Notes: generated by a model not told the origin, from the sequence alone. 64,000 nt of DNA from Phytophthora colocasiae (GCA_018806915.1 JAGKQI010000100.1:1178001-1242000); one strand, 5' to 3'. Shown: positions 1 to 8,521, numbered from the stretch's first letter. Made by a program: numbers and translations.

Positions 1-1
1 C

Positions 2-1144
2 GTCAAAGGCTACCCTATTCAGCTCAAGCGTCATCAAGAACGGAAAGGCTGCATGCCCGTAGCTGAAAGAGAAGCGCATCATGACCGGATGGAACAACAG
101 CGACGTCAGCGGGACGCGGAGATCAAACGCCGGAGGAGAGCACAACGGATGGAGGGTTGCCATGACTCCGCAACGGGGGTACAAGCGGACGAATTGAGAC
201 AAGCCAATGGGTCGTCAATCCTAGATGATCTGTTGCTAGACAGCGATGACCAAGGTGATGGTGAAGGTGTTCCGGATGTTTTCAATGATGATGGTGACCA
301 GCACAGTGGAGATGATGACGCCACTCAAGTTTACGACAATCATCCTGATGGTTTACGCTCTCGTGATGAGTCGGTCAACGAATTGCTGAACCTGGATTTT
401 CCGGATTTCAATTTGGAATGGCTCGACATGGAACCGTCCTTGGATCCTAGCACCGAAACCAACAACGTATCGAGCACTGGTGACACTTCTGATAGCGCAG
501 CACCCATACCAAGTTCTGTTTCAAACGATGTGCACACTCATGAAGAGGATACTGAGTGTCTTTTCTGTCGTGAAACACTGAATGAGTCGGCCGTTTTATG
601 GGAGTGCCAGGCGTGCCACCAAAAGAGTCACCGCGGCTGTGTCACGACATATCTCGAGCACGATAGTAGGTGTCCCCTCTGTCGTAACGAGATAGTACTT
701 GAACTTGGTGACGACGAAGTTTTGGTGGTCAATCACGTTCCGGCGCCTCCAAGATGTATGATTTGCAAGAAAACGGAAGATGAGTATGCAAGAGAGCGTG
801 AAAGGACACGTGACACCAATTGTGGCGAGATCATCAAGGAAGGCTCTCATTGCTCACACACATGTGGCCTCAAGTGTTTGCGTGCGTACAATGAGCGATA
901 CTTCAAGTTGACCAGCTCGTCTGACTTCAAGTGTCCGGACTGCAAATACCCCTTTCCCGTGGACAATTTGTTTTACAGTGATCAGGCCCCCCAAGATGCA
1001 CCATCTTTACCTATGATGACGTTGCCCGCGACGACACCATCGGCCAGATCAGTAAACACCTTTGACGACGACTTCCGCGACAGTGATTTCGACAGCGAGC
1101 CGGATCATTCGTCGGACGAAGATTACCAACCAGGAGACAATTAG
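2..1144 (+). CDS. RING-finger protein, 5' end outside the window
   Basis: The frame is open from the window edge, so the ATG at 53 is probably internal and the gene is partial. From the ATG there are 363 residues. A basic Arg/Glu-rich stretch is followed by a long acidic Asp-rich region. A RING-type zinc finger (ECLFC, ECQAC, H, CPLC) lies at about residues 168-213. A second Cys/His cluster (CMIC, HCSHTC, CPDC) lies at about 236-298. The tail is acidic. A RING suggests an E3 ubiquitin ligase, but a Cys/His cluster at the end of a longer transposon protein would look the same. It is convergent with the tyrosine recombinase at 1480-3333, separated only by tandem repeats, so it may belong to the same mobile element. 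Function unproven. Confidence 0.6.
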   Translation, partial: VKGYPIQLKRHQERKGCMPVAEREAHHDRMEQQRRQRDAEIKRRRRAQRMEGCHDSATGVQADELRQANGSSILDDLLLDSDDQGDGEGVPDVFNDDGDQHSGDDDATQVYDNHPDGLRSRDESVNELLNLDFPDFNLEWLDMEPSLDPSTETNNVSSTGDTSDSAAPIPSSVSNDVHTHEEDTECLFCRETLNESAVLWECQACHQKSHRGCVTTYLEHDSRCPLCRNEIVLELGDDEVLVVNHVPAPPRCMICKKTEDEYARERERTRDTNCGEIIKEGSHCSHTCGLKCLRAYNERYFKLTSSSDFKCPDCKYPFPVDNLFYSDQAPQDAPSLPMMTLPATTPSARSVNTFDDDFRDSDFDSEPDHSSDEDYQPGDN

Positions 1145-1215
1145 TTTTAGCACGAAGCCAAGGTAATCTGTTAAATACATGTATGTTGCATACATCTCAT
1201 CTCGTTTGTCACAAC

Positions 1216-1475
1216 TGGACTTCTGAGGCAGACACTGGACTTTTGAGGCAGACTGGACTTTTGAGGCAGACACTGGACTTTTGAGGCAGACTGGACTTTT
1301 AAGGCAGACTGGACTTTTGAGGCAGACTGGACTTTTGAGGCAGATTGGACTTTTGAGGCAGATTGGACTTTTGAGGAGGACTAGACTTTTGAGGCAGATT
1401 GGACTTTTGAGGCAGATTGGACTTTTGAGGAGGACTAGACTTTTGAGGAGGACTAGACGTTTGAGGCAGATTTAT
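1216..1475. repeat. 17-18 bp tandem repeat array (TGGACTTTTGAGGCAGA)
   Basis: About fourteen imperfect copies of TGGACTTTTGAGGCAGA, with variants such as AGGAGGACTAGACTTTT. The array fills the gap between the convergent RING ORF and the recombinase stop codon. Inverted copies of the same unit occur at 3354-3405, on the other side of the recombinase gene. Confidence 0.9.
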
Positions 1476-1479
1476 TTTT

Positions 1480-3333
1480 TTACAATATTACAATGTCATC
1501 TACTGGTGACCTTTTCAGCGTTCGTATCGCGCAAAGTATCTTGTTCACTGTTAACTCGCCGTGGATTTGCCTGCTAAACGCAGTCTCAAACTGGTCCTTG
1601 TCGTCGTTATAGTTGTCTCGGACAAATTCCGCAATGATTTTCATCCTTGACAACCGCGACCTGTGCCGTTTTCGCTCATGTGGAAGCATAGCCACACCTG
1701 CTCGGTACTGATGGAGAGAGGGGTTAGCATTCCAGTACTGATCTATGTAGTCTCGCCATGACTTCGCATCCGGTAATTCAGACATCAAATGGGTGTTGTC
1801 TTCTTCACCAGCAGCAATCTCAGAACATTCGGAAGGTTGTCCATCCAGTGAGGCCGTTTGACGAGCTGCAATTTCCTTGACCATGTCTCGTATACCTTCC
1901 AGCAGAGAGCTTTTTAAATCATCCAAAACAGAGGATTGCATCGTAATTTCCTCATTTCTAGATACAGCTCTAGCTTCAGCACCAGAGTTCAACGAGTCAT
2001 AGGAAATATCTTGGAAGCCTATCAATGCGTTATCGGAGCATGACACTGCATCCGGTGCTAGTGCGTCACCAAGCTGATTTTCTTCACGGTCCAGAACGTC
2101 ATCCAGTAAGTACCTAGTCACTGTCTCGGCTTTCTCGCTAGGGGACCACCCAGCCCACCACTTAACCAATTTCAGCGACCATCGTCTCTTCTCCGGAGCA
2201 AACATGAAGCGATGTTGAGCACCACCACGCCGAAAACAGTGCGAAGTAAACCATATGTCGTCTCCTAACACACTCTTACAGATTCCACAGGCACCGGCTA
2301 CAATGTTTAGAACCTGCGTGAAATTTGTATCAGACATCGGTGATCCCCACTTAATGCCAACTTTAGTAAACGGTCCTTCACTGGAATCAACATTTTTGGA
2401 GCATGTGCGCCGCTTTCCGGTACTTCGCGGAATTTTCGTCAACGAAGGGAATGCATAGTCATCATCGGTCCATTTGTGATGTAGGCGAGTAGCAGCATAT
2501 GTGAACCATCTCTCGACATACGTCAATGCCTCAGCGGCTTGCTCTTCTTTTGGAAGGTAGTGCAATGAGTACGTGCGGCTGGCTAGTGGGTCATGATCAG
2601 TCTTGCGATCGCGGATCGTAAAACAACCAAATTTAATTGAAGCATTGCTCTTACGCGATCGTCGACGAAGTCCAAACTGAATATCACCTTTCTTCATCAG
2701 TAAAACTTCGTTGATTCGACACATCCCGTAGAACGCGAGTGAACAAACAGCCGAAAACCATGTGCGCATCGTTTCGTTGAACATAGAATCCGCTTCAAGA
2801 AACGACATCATCCGAGAGAGCATCGACAGCGACATAGGTGAAGCTCGTTTGGGGGTGCGCTCGCGCTTTTTTGCCTTGCTGAGACCGGTAAGAATTTGCG
2901 TGATTGCTGCTGACCTGGCAGGGTTGCCCCTTGGAATTCGGGTTCCATCCGACGCAATATCAACAACCCAGCGATCGTGTGGATGACCATCTACAAGCAT
3001 CTCGGGCTTAGTGTAATGCCAACTGATAGCAGCGCGAAGCTTTTCAGCTGGCCACTGGCTCTTGTTGGTTGTCGCAAGCTGATTGATATAAGCCGCGATC
3101 ACACCAGGTAGCTGAACGAAGCGCTCCTTGAGTGGGTTTGGGTATCCTTGAATTTGGCAAAATTCTGCAAAGCGGCGAAGGCTACTGTTGTAGTCCGTCC
3201 GCGTCCGAGGCTCCAGCCGCTGATCCGCAAATTTAGCTGCGGCGAGGGCAGCGCTGTATAGCGGGCTGTTTTCTGGGAGATCCATGTCGGCATGCGCACA
3301 AGCAATGAAATTTGGGAAATGAAGCATAATCAT
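1480..3333 (-). CDS. Crypton-type tyrosine recombinase
   Basis: About 617 residues from the ATG at 3333; another ATG at 3285 (MDLPENSP) is a good alternative. Upstream the frame is open but enters the inverted repeats, and the first codon there is TTG, so it was not used. The N-terminal part (AAAKFADQRLEPRTRTDY) resembles the SAM-like DNA-binding domain of tyrosine recombinases. The catalytic half shows the box I arginine in GMCRINEVL, the H-x-x-R motif in SHCFRRGGA, the WWAGWS segment and a candidate nucleophilic tyrosine in TRYLLDDV. The family cuts and rejoins DNA through a phosphotyrosine link, inserting a circular intermediate. The gene has no visible frameshift, so it may still be functional. 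The C-terminal 150 residues show no recognised domain. Confidence 0.75.
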   Translation of the reverse strand: MIMLHFPNFIACAHADMDLPENSPLYSAALAAAKFADQRLEPRTRTDYNSSLRRFAEFCQIQGYPNPLKERFVQLPGVIAAYINQLATTNKSQWPAEKLRAAISWHYTKPEMLVDGHPHDRWVVDIASDGTRIPRGNPARSAAITQILTGLSKAKKRERTPKRASPMSLSMLSRMMSFLEADSMFNETMRTWFSAVCSLAFYGMCRINEVLLMKKGDIQFGLRRRSRKSNASIKFGCFTIRDRKTDHDPLASRTYSLHYLPKEEQAAEALTYVERWFTYAATRLHHKWTDDDYAFPSLTKIPRSTGKRRTCSKNVDSSEGPFTKVGIKWGSPMSDTNFTQVLNIVAGACGICKSVLGDDIWFTSHCFRRGGAQHRFMFAPEKRRWSLKLVKWWAGWSPSEKAETVTRYLLDDVLDREENQLGDALAPDAVSCSDNALIGFQDISYDSLNSGAEARAVSRNEEITMQSSVLDDLKSSLLEGIRDMVKEIAARQTASLDGQPSECSEIAAGEEDNTHLMSELPDAKSWRDYIDQYWNANPSLHQYRAGVAMLPHERKRHRSRLSRMKIIAEFVRDNYNDDKDQFETAFSRQIHGELTVNKILCAIRTLKRSPVDDIVIL

Positions 3334-3353
3334 ACTCTGTAGTGGAGGTACAG

Positions 3354-3405
3354 CCTCAAAAGTCCAGTCTGCCTCAAAAGTCAAAAGTCTAGTCGAACTC
3401 AAAAG
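3354..3405. repeat. Inverted copies of the 1216-1475 repeat unit
   Basis: TGCCTCAAAAGTCCAGTC and related units are the reverse complement of the tandem unit on the other side of the recombinase gene. Confidence 0.85.
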
Positions 3406-3542
3406 GGGTGCCACCCTTTCACTGATAAATGAGACTATAAATGAGTGCACTATTTTAGATATTTTAAATATGGCTACAGTTTTGGCCAATCAGATTGCGT
3501 CGCACACCCGATTTGGTCCCTCGCACCGGTGGAAGAAGTAGT

Positions 3543-3679
3543 CGTCCGGCTGCACGTACGTTGCCCCTCCGAGGTTGCGCTGGACCTGGTGCTGGCGCAG
3601 GTTGACCGCTTCCGATGCGCCGTTGGAGGCGGTGGCGAGTACAAGCAGGAGAGCAATGGTAGACTGCGTGATGGCCCAT
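3543..3679 (-). pseudogene. Truncated CAP/PR-1-like gene, signal-peptide end only
   Basis: Read from 3679, one base after the ATG must be skipped (ATGG-GCCATC, against ATGGCCATC in the neighbouring gene) to give AITQSTIALLLVLATASNG and then EAVNLRQ, RNLGG and PDDY. This matches the signal peptide and mature N-terminus of the CAP gene at 4453-5211. Similarity stops after PDDYF at about 3543. No CAP domain follows; the Crypton-like element begins a short way beyond. The rest of the gene may lie left of the window or be lost. Both the extra G and the truncation make it a pseudogene. Confidence 0.75.
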
Positions 3680-4452
3680 GGTTGGTGATTTTTCGTGCGT
3701 TTTTGGTGGGGTAGTAGCTGTGAACTTGGAGAGTGAGATCGATCGCGGGTAGACAAGCATCGAAAGTCGACAAGCTCATTTGGGAGACATTGAAGTGGCT
3801 GTCTGGTATACTAGTACATGTGCCTGTCAGCTCTAAGTTCACCCTACAGACCTCGAATTCATGTATCAGACACTGTCTGCTCATTTTCAGCATGGTTTCA
3901 CTTTTTGTAGCAGTGCGAACCGAAATGAAATGTCGACACGCCGGTCGGATGGTTTTCGATACTGAGCGGTGGCTGCAGTTGTTAAAAGTTCACAGATATC
4001 TCAGTGACTCGAGCGCGGTGTGTGGTGTTGGTGCTCGATCGGCAGCCACGGCATGGGGCCTCTTCAACGCCTTACAGCATTTGTTCAATTGGTTGCTCCG
4101 ACACAGTATGAAAGATGTTGATTCTGAGGCAAGTACATGTGCACTTCGTTGACGAACACGTCGCTGCGTCAACCATCGTAGGTTTCAGCTCGGTAATTGA
4201 TTCATGGGGGGGGGGGGGGGGGTAAACAAAACTAAGTACAAATCCACCCAAATTTCTACATGTATCACCAACAAAACTATTGAGATCTTTCATGCTTTCA
4301 AGTGTTCAAGTTGTTCATTATTGTATAGGGGTCTAATCTGCACCTTGAGATGACACTCAATCTACGCAGTAACATGTAGCTCTATGTGGTGGGTGGGTGG
4401 GTGGGTTGTCCTGCAAACGCGAGTGTTAACGAATAGCACAATTCCGTAGCGC
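3680..4452. other. Non-coding spacer with homopolymer and G-rich tract
   Basis: No supportable gene. It contains a run of 17 G at 4206-4222 and a GGGTGGGTGGGTGGG tract near 4391-4405 that could form a G-quadruplex, just past the stop of the CAP gene on the minus strand. Confidence 0.6.
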
Positions 4453-5211
4453 TTAGAAGTTCGGCTCGCAGTCCTTGCCCTTGGGACTGTCCGTCTCGGG
4501 GGTCGACGTCGTCGGAGCAGGCGTCACAGGGGCCTCCGTCGCCGGAGCCTCCGTCACAGTCACCGTCGTAGGAGCCGGCGTAGGTGCCTCCGTCTCAGCC
4601 TCGCCCTGAACCTCCACATTCTGAGTAGCATCCTGAATCGTTGTCGAACCGCTCGTGGTCGCACCGTCGCACTGCTCAGCATCTCCAGAGCCAAAGTCCT
4701 GCGTCCAATAGTGCTGGTACGTTCCCGCCTTGTTGAACGCGTACGCAGAGCCGAACATCGTGTAGTCGCCCATGATGTTCTCCAGGTGCTCCGGGGAGTT
4801 GATCCACGCCACCATCACGGCCTCCACGTCGATCTGACCAGCGGCCACGTTCTCCGCCACGGAGTTCCAGTCGTAACCGGCCTGAGTGATACGCTCCGAC
4901 ATCGTCGAGCCGTCCGAGCCGTCGTGAGCCATGTAGTCCTTGGCGGCCATGTCGTCCGAGTGGCGCTGCGCCGCCGCGTGCAGCTTCTTGTTGAGGCACA
5001 GAGCCTTGAGACCCTGGGTGGCACGCTGCTTGTTCACAGCGGCCAGCATGGCCGAGGCGTAGTCGTCATAGGTCGAGTACGTCTTGACGTTGGTGGCGAT
5101 GGTGGTGCCGCCGAGGTTGCGCTGACGGAGGTTGGCGGCTTCGGTGAGACCGTTGGAAGCGGCCGCCACAATGAGCAGCAGAGCAAGAGAAGACTGAACG
5201 ATGGCCATCAT
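4453..5211 (-). CDS. Secreted CAP-domain (SCP/PR-1-like) protein 1
   Basis: 252 residues. Residues 1-25 form a signal peptide (MMAIVQSSLALLLIVAAASN). The CAP domain spans about 50-175. Family signs are AAQRHSDDMA with MAHDG, a GENVAAG-type segment (AENVAAGQ), NSPEHLENIMGDYTMFG and the HYWTQDFGSG motif. His and Glu residues that line the CAP pocket are present. A Pro/Thr-rich stalk (about 195-243), likely O-glycosylated, ends in DCEPNF, a C-terminal motif shared with other CAP genes here. CAP proteins of the PR-1/CRISP family are secreted and several bind sterols; the role in this organism is unknown. Two ATGs lie in tandem at 5211 and 5208. An oomycete initiator sits at 5259-5275. It is head-to-head with, and nearly identical in its core to, the copy at 6456-7190. 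Confidence 0.93.
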   Translation of the reverse strand: MMAIVQSSLALLLIVAAASNGLTEAANLRQRNLGGTTIATNVKTYSTYDDYASAMLAAVNKQRATQGLKALCLNKKLHAAAQRHSDDMAAKDYMAHDGSDGSTMSERITQAGYDWNSVAENVAAGQIDVEAVMVAWINSPEHLENIMGDYTMFGSAYAFNKAGTYQHYWTQDFGSGDAEQCDGATTSGSTTIQDATQNVEVQGEAETEAPTPAPTTVTVTEAPATEAPVTPAPTTSTPETDSPKGKDCEPNF

Positions 5212-5258
5212 GATATAGATTAAATGTGTGCGTTGATTCCGATGCGAGTGGAAGATGG

Positions 5259-5275
5259 CAATTTGGGAAATGAGC
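5259..5275 (-). promoter_or_regulatory. Oomycete initiator of CAP gene 1
   Basis: On the minus strand the sequence is GCTCATTTCCCAAATTG, close to the oomycete initiator consensus with flanking region. It lies about 50-65 bp upstream of the ATG, a normal distance. Confidence 0.65.
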
Positions 5276-6383
5276 TACATGTACTGGTTAGCCTGCTGAG
5301 CGTGTAGAGCCAAGCGTTCGAGGGTCTGGTCAACAGGCAACGGTACAATACTCTCTGCAAATGGGGACACTCTCGCAAAGGACGGTAGGGTGCGCGACGG
5401 CCGTCAGGCGCGGAGCTTGTGGGTCACGGCCGCGGTGCCTCATCGGTCCGTCCCGTGTGGTATTTGGCCGCGAGCGTTGAAAACAGTTGCCTTCCTCGAA
5501 CGATTGACTGGAACAGAGACCGCGTTCGTTGCCGACTGCACTGCAGTCGCATTGCGCCGTCATTTCGCCTGCAGATTTGGCGCCAGTGCATCGCCGTGTT
5601 GTGTGACGGGAGACCATCAAGAGCAGCGCACAGAGCCGAGGGCCGTTCAACGTTCGGATCGATGCTCGATGGAGCTCTGAGCTTTCGGCACCTCGTTCGC
5701 GACAGCCGTTAACTCGATGGGCCGTACGTGCGTCGGCACTTCCAGACTTGATTGAGGCGATCGTGTTTGTTGTTTGTACGACTCCGTCCGGTATCGGAGA
5801 CTGAGGAGTAATGTAGTTAACGAGGATTCTAGTGCAGGCGATTTAAAAAGCTCTTGGTGAAACCCTCCAATCTACGGTTCAACAGGTCTCAATCTCACAT
5901 GGTACGCAGATACATTTGCCTGTTAAACATCCTGTCTATGCTGATGTTCGTGCTTGCCACCGACAAAATGAAGCTGTACAGTCAGTTGCGAACTAGCGTT
6001 CATCGCTGACAGCAGGCACACAACAATGCCACAATGCCATCTCGACTCGCACGCTCGTGTCCTCGCTCGGAGTTCGCTGAAGTCAGAGACTGCGATGCGC
6101 CCCAACTGTTCGCCCGTTTGCGGTCGAAACCCAATTGGCGACGCCGTCGTGGCCCTTTGCAATCTTCCGCTGCAGCACGTGGGGCTCCGGTTCGTGGCGG
6201 ACATGCCCCGTCGACCGAACACACTCGTGCGCCAGCGTTTGTGTCAGTGCGCTACGTTGGCTCTGCGTGTATGTGACCGAGGCAAGGGACACTTTGCTTC
6301 CGGAATGCCATGAGGTGACGACCTGGACCGGAGCTGTTCTGCTCGTCACCGCAGGATCGACAGTTGACACACTTCCAGCTAAG
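5276..6383. other. Divergent intergenic region between CAP genes 1 and 2
   Basis: About 1.1 kb between two head-to-head CAP genes. Open frames here are short, lack family features and overlap in several frames, so no gene is called. It must contain both promoters. Confidence 0.6.
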
Positions 6384-6400
6384 TCTCAGTTTTCAATTTG
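6384..6400 (+). promoter_or_regulatory. Initiator-like element of CAP gene 2
   Basis: TCTCAGTTTTCAATTTG followed by a pyrimidine-rich stretch, about 55-70 bp before the ATG at 6456. It resembles the initiator of the paralogous gene, with one changed core base. Confidence 0.5.
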
Positions 6401-6455
6401 CCATCTTCCATTCGCACCGCATTCAACTCGATCCACTGAAAACCAATCTAGAATA

Positions 6456-7190
6456 ATGATGACCATCGCTCAGTCCTCGCTTGCTCTGCTGCTCATTGTG
6501 GCGGCCGCTTCCAACACTGAAGCTTCTTACCTTCGTAAGCTTGGCGGCACCACCATCGCCACCAACGTCAAGACGTACTCGACCTATGACGACTACGCCT
6601 CGGCCATGCTGGCCGCTGTGAACAAGCAGCGTGCCACCCAGGGTCTCAAGGCTCTGTGCCTCAACAAGAAGCTGCACGCGGCGGCGCAACGCCACTCGGA
6701 CGACATGGCCGCTAAGGACTACATGGCTCACGACGGCTCGGACGGCTCGACGATGTCGGAGCGTATCACTCAGGCCGGTTACGACTGGAACTCCGTGGCG
6801 GAGAACGTGGCTGCCGGTCAGATCGACGTGGAGGCCGTGATGGTGGCGTGGATCAACTCCCCGGAGCACCTGGAGAACATCATGGGCGACTACACGATGT
6901 TCGGCTCTGCGTACGCGTTCAACAAGGAGGGCACGTACCAGCACTACTGGACGCAGGACTTCGGCTCTGGTGATGCTGAGCAGTGTGACGGTGCGACCAC
7001 GAGCGGTTCGACGACGATTCAGGATGCTACTCAGAATGTGGAGGTTCAGGGCGAGGCTGAGACGGAGGCACCTACGCCGGCTCCTACGACGGTGACGGAG
7101 GCTCCTGCTACTGAAGCACCTGTTACCCCTGCCCCGACGACTTCGACTCCGGAGTCTCCGGCTCAGGCCGATTGCCAGTCTAACTTCTAA
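6456..7190 (+). CDS. Secreted CAP-domain (SCP/PR-1-like) protein 2
   Basis: 244 residues. The frame is open far upstream, but the tandem ATG at 6456/6459 starts the signal peptide (MMTIAQSSLALLLIVAAASN), so it is the start chosen. From TTIATNVKTYSTYDDY to the stalk it is almost residue-for-residue identical to CAP protein 1, with one change in the core (FNKE for FNKA). The differences lie just after the signal peptide, where a short TEASYLRK replaces the longer Arg-rich part, and in the stalk. It ends in DCQSNF. The pair is an inverted duplication that is recent or kept alike by gene conversion. Role as for the family: secreted, pocket-containing protein, function here unknown. Confidence 0.93.
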   Translation: MMTIAQSSLALLLIVAAASNTEASYLRKLGGTTIATNVKTYSTYDDYASAMLAAVNKQRATQGLKALCLNKKLHAAAQRHSDDMAAKDYMAHDGSDGSTMSERITQAGYDWNSVAENVAAGQIDVEAVMVAWINSPEHLENIMGDYTMFGSAYAFNKEGTYQHYWTQDFGSGDAEQCDGATTSGSTTIQDATQNVEVQGEAETEAPTPAPTTVTEAPATEAPVTPAPTTSTPESPAQADCQSNF

Positions 7191-7302
7191 GTGGAATGCT
7201 ACTAAAACTACTTGTTGTAATGAGTAGGCGGTGTATCCCCGATGTGGGTATATGAAATAAATGGACCGGTGCACCGGCACCAGTAGATGTGAAAACCAAA
7301 TA

Positions 7303-7329
7303 CCGTATAACCGGTGTCAATTCCGACGT
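7303..7329 (+). repeat. Left terminal inverted repeat of the pogo-type element
   Basis: Matches the right repeat at 8010-8036 without mismatch; a TA dinucleotide precedes it. Confidence 0.9.
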
Positions 7330-7406
7330 GTATACTGGTGTTCACATGTCACAGGTAAGAATTGCAAACGAATTATGACTAGCTGAACCTATATTTAGCA
7401 CAGAAT

Positions 7407-7900
7407 CTAATCGATGATGTCGTTCTCTGATGCAGCGTCTTCGTCGATCAATTGCAGCTTTTCTAGTTGTTCAGCCACAGCATCAGCAGCCTTGATGTCT
7501 TCAGGTTTAGCAACAGACTCGGCTAGAATTCCTTTAAACCCGTTGCTGATGGTTGATGAGCTCAAATCGCGCCATGCGTCAACAGTCCACTCCACAATGT
7601 CAGTTCTACCAGGGGGCGTCATGCGCTGTCTTTCATTGCCACGGAGCTGGTCCCCCAGCCAGGAAATCCATCGTAGTTGTAGGCGGCGTTTCAGTGGGCG
7701 ATTCCACGCAACATCTGCCGGTTGGCACACTCCAGTATGCCCTGGTAGCCCTTTGAGCAGGTGAACGTTGATTTTGGCCGCATAAGAAACCACCTCATCT
7801 GTCAGTGACCCGAAAAGTCGTCAAGCAACAACAGAAGAGGAACGTCGGGGTTGCTGCGATCTTTGAAATGGTAATCCAGCCAAATGATGGTTAGTTTAGC
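7407..7900 (-). pseudogene. Remnant of a pogo-like DDE transposase
   Basis: The intact reading piece (7407-7793) contains GLPGHTGVCQPADVAWNRPL, the QPxD motif of pogo/Tigger transposases that carries the third catalytic Asp. Just upstream, in another frame, LLLLLDDFSGH carries the second catalytic Asp. The two frames join at about 7800 only if one missing base is allowed, so the gene is frameshifted. The first catalytic Asp and the whole DNA-binding domain are absent, consistent with an internally deleted element. Confidence 0.8.
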
Positions 7901-8009
7901 ATTCCTCCGTCTTGACCCGCCCCCATTGTATGGCTGTGTATTGCGTGCTTTTAGCGGCCGGTGAGGTCCATTTTATGGCGCATTTTTATGAGCAATCGGA
8001 AAATATCAG

Positions 8010-8036
8010 ACGTCGGAATTGACACCGGTTATACGG
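8010..8036 (-). repeat. Right terminal inverted repeat of the pogo-type element
   Basis: Exact reverse complement of 7303-7329, followed by TA. Confidence 0.9.
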
Positions 8037-8038
8037 TA

Positions 8039-8490
8039 CATAGACGACTTCATTTTCTTACTCAGCGCAACACGAGAGCATAACACTTATCACGTTGACG
8101 ACAGAGCTGCACGATCCGCACAGCGAAAACATCACACTCGATTTGAGTCAACTTGGCGTTCAAGCGTAGCTTCACGTTGCCTATCCAAGCAAACTCTAGC
8201 AACAACCGCTGTGTGTGGACCCCCCGTAATGTACGACTCTCTATAATTCATGCTCCACGCATTGATCTGGGTGGGTGCATTTTGAAGGCGACCACAGTGG
8301 AGGCATTCGAGTTGACCTCAATTTTCATCGTCTTTACGATCAGTTCCTCCCCGAGAGCAAACGGCTTTTCCATCTCGCGATGGTGACCGCGTGCATGGCC
8401 TGGACCAGCAATTCTCAGCGTCAGAAGCCTGGCCTACTCGTCCACTGTGGGCTCCACAACCGGGCTGCGCGGCGCTGCGAACGTGGTCTC
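8039..8490. other. Spacer upstream of CAP gene 3
   Basis: No gene recognised. Open frames are short and unlike any family. Confidence 0.5.
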
Positions 8491-8507
8491 CCCAGTTCGC
8501 AATTTGC
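8491..8507 (+). promoter_or_regulatory. Initiator-like element of CAP gene 3
   Basis: CCCAGTTCGCAATTTGC followed by CCCCCAACCC matches the initiator plus flanking pattern of the sister genes and lies 15-30 bp before the ATG at 8522. Confidence 0.4.
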
Positions 8508-8521
8508 CCCCAACCCGAAAG

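Larger units (their letters stand above)
1216..3405. mobile_element. Crypton-like tyrosine recombinase element bounded by inverted repeat arrays
   Basis: A single tyrosine recombinase gene lies between an array of TGGACTTTTGAGGCAGA units on the left (1216-1475) and two to three inverted units on the right (3354-3405). Cryptons are DNA transposons mobilised by a tyrosine recombinase and normally lack terminal inverted repeats, so this bracketing is unusual. True ends are not known: the RING ORF to the left and about 130 bp up to the CAP remnant at 3543 could also belong to the element. Confidence 0.55.
7301..8038. mobile_element. Tc1/mariner-pogo type DNA transposon, internally deleted
   Basis: The ends are perfect inverted repeats: CCGTATAACCGGTGTCAATT and on through ACGT on the left (7303-7329) and its exact complement on the right (8010-8036). 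Each is flanked by TA, the target duplication of the Tc1/mariner superfamily. The inside (734 bp) holds the 3' part of a pogo-like DDE transposase on the minus strand. It lies between CAP genes 2 and 3. It is too short to be autonomous. Confidence 0.9.

Noticed and set aside
1281..1577. 98-codon frame reading MRQTGLLRQTGLL
   Set aside because: Translation of the 17-bp tandem array, running into the end of the recombinase gene on the other strand.
3445..3489. TTG-initiated extension of the recombinase to 3489
   Set aside because: It runs through the inverted repeat, uses a non-ATG start and adds no domain; ATGs at 3333 and 3285 suffice.
4711..5223. 170-codon plus-strand frame opposite CAP gene 1, and similar frames opposite CAP genes 2, 3 and 4
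   Set aside because: Antisense shadows of GC-rich codon-biased genes; no family features, while the other strand encodes a clear CAP domain.
5330..5712. Overlapping 96-106 codon frames in the CAP1-CAP2 spacer
   Set aside because: Short, overlapping on both strands and without recognisable features.
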